Assembly (NCBI RefSeq): GCF_034190915.1
Contig: NW_026947486.1
Location: 102,219,123-102,283,122, forward strand
Direction: 5' to 3'
Source: Cavia porcellus
Taxonomy: Eukaryota > Chordata > Mammalia > Rodentia > Caviidae
DNA length: 64,000 nucleotides
Within the stretch, counting starts at the first letter, position 1. Each line of letters opens with the position of its first letter. Made by a program: the position numbers and the translations under genes. Shown in pieces: positions 60,120-64,000 of the stretch. The notes beneath the pieces are model-generated. The model saw only the letters and a list, made by a program, of their open reading frames with translations, was not told the DNA's origin and searched no databases.

Positions 60120-61125
60120 TTTTAAATAAAGTTTATTTATTTAGCAGAATTTTAGGTTAACAGGTAATTGAACATAAGCTATAGAGTTTCCATATATGTT
60201 TCTTGACATAGGCCCTCCGCGCAATGGACAATCCCACAAGACTGGTACATCTATTAGGATGGATGAGCCTATACCAACACATCATTATCCTCCAAGGTCC
60301 ATAGTTTACATTAAGGTTCGTTGTACATTCTGTAGGTTTGGATAAATGTGTAGTGGCACATATACACCAACACTGAGTACCATACACAAGTGTTTAACTG
60401 AAAAATCCTCTGTGTTCCAAATATTCACCCCTCATCGTCCAAAACCCTGGAAACCAGTAATCTTTTTGCTGTCTCCTTACTTTTGTGTCTTCCAGAATGT
60501 CCTACAGTTGGAATCATATGGTATGTAGGTTTTTCAGGTTGGCTTCCTGTACTTAGTAATATTCATTTGACTTTCATTGATCTTTAAACTTAGTAATATT
60601 CATTTAACTTTAAATGAATAAGAAAAGAAAGAAGTTATCAAGTGATATTCATTTAAAGTTAAATATTCATTTAAAGTTAAATGAATATCACTTGATAACA
60701 TTTCTTTTTTGCACTTAAGGCTCTCTTCTTGTCTGAATATAACCAAGTTTACTTATCCATTGATTGATTCAAAGAAATCTTGGTTGCTTCTAAAGTTTGG
60801 CAGTTATGACTTAAAATGCTCTAAACACCTATGCACAGGTTCTTATAAGTATGTAAAATTTAAACTTATCTGGGAAAGCTTAAGGGAGTAAACTGCCACA
60901 GTATCTTTCAAAGTGTCTGTACCCCTCATATTACCATCAGCAGTGAAGGAGAGCACCTGTTGCTCCGTATCCTAGCTAGCATTTCATGTCAGTGTTTTGG
61001 CTTTTGACCATTCCAACAGGTATGTAGAAGGATAGCATTTTTGTTTAATTTGCAGCTCCCTAGTGACATATGGTGCTGAATATTTTCATAAACTTACTTG
61101 TCTGCTGTGTATCTTTTCTGGTGAA
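60120..61125 (-). mobile_element. Antisense L1 (L1ME/L1M-like) 3' region, interrupted by a hairpin
   Basis: AGACTGGTACATCTATTAGG, CATAGTTTACATTAAGGTTC, GTTGGAATCATATGGTATGT, TCTTGGTTGCTTCTAAAGTT and CAAAGTGTCTGTACCCCTCA follow an L1M 3' end in reverse in the expected order. The stretch 60560-60715 does not fit L1 and holds the hairpin. Confidence 0.82.
60634..60699. repeat. Fold-back hairpin, 22-bp perfect arms, 22-nt loop
   Basis: The arm at 60634-60655 (GTTATCAAGTGATATTC...) is the exact reverse complement of 60678-60699. The loop repeats part of the arm (ATTCATTTAAAGTTAAAT occurs twice in tandem at 60649-60684). Purine-rich and pyrimidine-rich flanks (about 60620-60633 and 60700-60712) extend the pairing imperfectly. 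Confidence 0.93.
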
Positions 61126-61127
61126 GT

Positions 61128-61500
61128 GTATGCCATAGACTGGATTTTTATGCCTGCCTCCCATTCATAGGTTGAAATCCTGATCCCAGTGTGAAGATAT
61201 TTGGAGATGGCATCTCTGGGAGGTTACTAGGTCATGAAAGTGAAGCCCTCATGAATGCTCTTATAAAATAGGCCTGAAGGAGCTTTCCTGCCCTTTAGCA
61301 TTGACGTTACAGTGAGAAAATAGCTGTGTATGAACAAGGAACTGGGAGCTCACTAGACACTGAACCTGTTTTCCTCATAGAATTTCAGTTCCTGCCCAGT
61401 TCTTCAGGCACAGCTCTACTGTATAGGTTGGGTCGCTGCCATAATGAACTGGCAAAGCCCTAGTGCCTTGAGTCAAGCCAGGGAATTGGCTCGGAGGCAA
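61128..61500 (+). mobile_element. MLT1-type LTR, sense
   Basis: TATGCCATAGACTGGATTTT, GGTTGAAATCCTGATCCC and GCTCTTATAAAATAGGCC are MLT1 5' landmarks in order. Confidence 0.7.
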
Positions 61501-61839
61501 CTGACTTCTCAGACTTGTCTTCCCTGCAGAAGATAAAAATTTGAGATCCTTGCCAAGGAATATCTAGAAGGATTAGACAAACAAAAACAACCCTGATGAT
61601 TCCTAGATTAGAAGTCATGAGTCAGGGCAGTAGGGAGTATCTCAGCTTGTAGTGAGTAGGTGGAAATATGGTGAGGTTTGTGTTTTATGCTGCCCTCCCT
61701 CCTTCTAACTGCTTTCTCTTATGGAAGACCAAGTCAAGAAATGGTTATAACAATAAGAAAAACACTATTTTGAGTGGGTTTTGTGAGTTGGGGAATTTAG
61801 AAAATTGACCGTAAGAATTCACTATATATTATAGTATAT

Positions 61840-62360
61840 ATGTGTGCATTTGTATCTTATGTAAATATTATATACAAATGAATGTGTATATATATATATA
61901 TATGTAATGTATTTATGATAATATATAATGTGTATATGAACTACCATGGAGTAACAAACCAGGTGGATGGTGATTATGAAGTATATAGCTAAAGATACAC
62001 ATTACTATAATATAAAAATAAACTATCAATTATATATTATATCTATATATGTATGAATATTTTATACCATATAAATATTATATACAGTATATGTACAATA
62101 GTACATATAATAATATATAATCTACTGTGTAGTAATATAATACTTGAATGATGATTATAATATATATATCTAAGCATATATATTAATATGACATAAAACT
62201 AAATTATCAATTATATATCATACATAAATATACATATTAATGCTAAATAAATATAAGTGCATATACCATATAAAATATTTGTATTATACATAATATGTGT
62301 AGTAATATATAATATATAAACTACTATGGAGTAAAAGAACAGATGTGATTGTAATGTATG
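61840..62360. repeat. AT-rich minisatellite, ~180-200-bp degenerate units
   Basis: CTACCATGGAGTAA at 61941, CTACTGTGTAGTAAT at 62122 and CTACTATGGAGTAAA at 62321 each open a unit. Units continue with GTGATTATGAAGTATAT-like and AACTATCAATTATATAT text. A pure TA run lies at 61888-61902. Confidence 0.85.
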
Positions 62361-62783
62361 TAACTAAAAAAGTGAACTATGAAGTTTATTAGCTTTGGAG
62401 GAATCCTCATCTTGTAAATTATGAGCTTGACAAATAATCAGTACAATGTGAAGGAAATAAAAATGTATTCATGCTGAAATAATTTATTTTATTTAGTTTT
62501 TAAACTTGCTGACAAGCATTAGATATCTTAGTTGGAGAAAAACTCTTCAGTTCTCTCACTTAGATGCTGATTTTTCATAACTGCTTAATACCACAAGGTT
62601 TAAAATGGTACACTTAATTTCAAAGTTCTTCAAGTTCTTTTTTGTGCTCAATTTTGTCACCTACCTTTTGAAGATGCACCGGGTTCTAATGCAATTACCT
62701 AAGACTTTTTAAAAAATTCTCTTCTGTCTGTGTGCATCCCGCCATCAGGGTGGGGCAGTGAGCGATGAAGAATGAATGATAGA

Positions 62784-62860
62784 GCAGGGTGGGGTAGCTC
62801 AGTGATGGGCTGTGGGCCTCCGATGCACCAGGCCCTGGAGTCCCTCCCAGGAGGTCACGT
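62784..62860 (+). repeat. Possible degenerate ID SINE
   Basis: GGGTGGGGTAGCTCAGTGAT and CACCAGGCCCTGGAGTCC have a weak ID tRNA-like look. Confidence 0.35.
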
Positions 62861-63042
62861 AGAAGGACTGCAAAGCGCTACCATTCCAGTCCCCAACAAT
62901 ATGGAGAAAAGAAGCAAAGGCACGCAGCAAAAATGGTGTTGAAAGACTCAATCTTTGGAGTTGGAGAGGGTTACAATTTCTTAGCATCTTAATTTCTTCA
63001 TTTGTATAAAGGGAGTAATATTTAGGTACTCATCGCATAGGG

Positions 63043-63221
63043 CAGTGATGGTGAAACTTTTTCAGACAGGCGCCCCACCTGCAACCCAAAACCCACAAAC
63101 TGCCAACACTGCAATTAGACCTAAATACTGAAAAAAAAAAAAAAAAAAAAACTCGCGTGCTAACATATTTTGTTTTACAAGAAAAACGAAGAGCACATGT
63201 GTCACAGGTTCACCACTACTG
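63043..63221. mobile_element. Short hAT-like inverted-repeat element (MITE), putative
   Basis: It starts CAGTGATGGTGAAACTTT and ends GGTTCACCACTACTG, giving imperfect terminal inverted repeats (CAGTGATGGTGAA against CAGTAGTGGTGAA). TGCAACCCAAAACCCACAAA and TGCCAACACTGCAATTAGAC inside recall a hAT-derived, non-autonomous family known from several mammals. There is no coding capacity, a 20-A run sits at 63131-63150, and a clean 8-bp target duplication is not visible. Confidence 0.6.
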
Positions 63222-64000
63222 TATGAAGCAGACCCAAATGTCAAAGAAGGAATGGGTTGATGTTTAGCATTTTGAATACTGCACTCAGCAGCAAGTCATT
63301 ACAGGCATTTTCACGGTCATTCATCACAATAACCCTATGTGAGTGGCAGTGAGCCTGCCGCATGTGCGCCACAGCCAGCTGTTCGTTATCCCTGAAAACT
63401 CCCAAAGGCTCGCAGTCACTGGCTTGGTACAGTAGAATCTGGAAATAGTGACGCTGCCAGTTGTGACATTAATTTTTAAGAGGACTGGAAAGTTCTGAAT
63501 CCTTTGTTTTCATACACTTTCACTTGGGATGCTTCTTCTCAGAACCCAGATACCATGCTGGAAGAATCCTAGCAGTATGCTGGAAAATATTGAACAACCA
63601 CTTTTACTGAAGAAAGGTACTAATTTGTAGCATTTGCTAATTTTCACGATTTGATGTACTCTTCCCATGACTGAATAGAAACTGCGTGTGATCACCGGAC
63701 TATGAAGTTAGTAAGAGTTGTCACACAGAGACAGTGGATATAAATAATTGCAAAACATGGATGAATATAATGGCAAAATAATTAGGGAGTGAAATTTCGA
63801 GTGTCACCACTGGTTTTAATATATTTAACTGTAATTTATATTATTTAATTTTTAATAATGTCTATGTTTAACATCCAGCTCGCAAAATTCCCTGAGATTT
63901 GCAATTGATTGTCATAAGCTGGTATAAGTTGACTCTGGTACATCCAAGCCAGATCCAGCACACTACTGAGCCTAAGGCACTGGAAGAAATCATATGCAGA

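Larger units (their letters stand above)
7825..64000 (+). other. ADGRG4: ADGRG4 (GPR112) gene, 5' part: exons carrying the start codon through the beginning of the GAIN region
   Basis: This is an adhesion G-protein-coupled receptor with a very long extracellular part. From the N-terminus the sequence shows a signal peptide, a pentraxin/LNS-like domain, a ~1920-residue Ser/Thr-rich stalk, small juxta-stalk exons and a four-Cys module. The family then continues with a GAIN domain, seven membrane helices and a cytoplasmic tail, which are not in this window. The identification rests on close similarity, as I remember it, to human ADGRG4 in the pentraxin exon and in exons 5-11, and on the same exon order. 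Ten coding exons sum to 7120 nt (2373 codons plus one base) with matching phases and no internal stop, so the gene looks intact. The human protein is about 3080 residues. Exon numbers assume one upstream non-coding exon. In mammals the gene is X-linked and reported as a marker of enterochromaffin and neuroendocrine tumour cells. The ligand is unknown. Confidence 0.95.
56567..64000 (+). other. ADGRG4 intron 11 (incomplete at the window edge)
   Basis: The donor is GTAAGA at 56567; no acceptor or GAIN exon was found before 64000. It contains antisense L1 fragments, ID and B1-ID SINEs, a ~145-bp tandem-unit repeat, a hairpin inside an L1, a sense MLT1-type LTR, an AT-rich minisatellite and a hAT-like inverted-repeat element. 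I recognise nothing in 62360-62780 and 63230-64000. Confidence 0.8.

Noticed and set aside
1..64000. CRISPR arrays, operons, prophage or other bacterial systems
   Set aside because: The window is spliced vertebrate DNA with SINEs and LINEs. The tandem repeats present have no regular spacers.

Overview
The window is mammalian genomic DNA, from a non-murine rodent. It is AT-rich, its genes are split by long introns, and SINEs of two kinds are scattered through it: tRNA-derived ID-like elements and B1-ID dimers. The dimers and the ID 3' end (a GGTACC box, then an A-rich tail) suggest a sciuromorph, castorid or hystricomorph rodent rather than mouse or rat. The species cannot be fixed by eye.

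One gene dominates: the 5' two thirds of ADGRG4 (GPR112), an adhesion G-protein-coupled receptor that is X-linked in other mammals, on the + strand. I could place ten coding exons. They are a signal-peptide exon (7834-7903), a pentraxin/LNS-like exon (20125-20739), one giant Ser/Thr-rich mucin-like exon (40116-45881), five small juxta-stalk exons (47029-47123, 48946-49010, 50301-50340, 51489-51541, 52946-53109), and two exons that together form a hormone-receptor-motif-like Cys module and lead into the GAIN domain (54485-54617, 56448-56566). Every junction is GT-AG and every phase agrees. The joined frame runs for 7120 nt, or 2373 codons plus one base, without a stop. The rest of the GAIN domain, the seven-helix domain and the tail lie beyond 64000.

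Layout: 1-7.8 kb is 5' flank or intron 1, with L2, MIR, an MLT1-type LTR, a B1-ID dimer and one possible 5' exon donor at 6052. 7.9-20.1 kb is intron 2 (U6 pseudogene, L2, L1 and MLT1 pieces). 20.7-40.1 kb is intron 3 (a long antisense L1, an ERVL/MaLR-type provirus with both LTRs, a long antisense L2 and several ID SINEs). 45.9-56.4 kb holds introns 4-10. 56.6-64 kb is intron 11 (L1 pieces, a ~145-bp tandem-unit repeat, a perfect-arm hairpin, an AT-rich minisatellite and a hAT-like inverted-repeat element).

The most interesting points are: a possible intronic polyadenylation site just after the mucin exon, which would give a secreted pentraxin-mucin protein; a ~44-bp templated insertion copied from the provirus and later hit by an ID SINE; a short hAT-like element reminiscent of horizontally transferred families; a fold-back hairpin inside an L1; and an unclassified repeat with ~145-bp internal units found at both ends of the window. 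I found no prokaryotic system, CRISPR array or second protein-coding gene.
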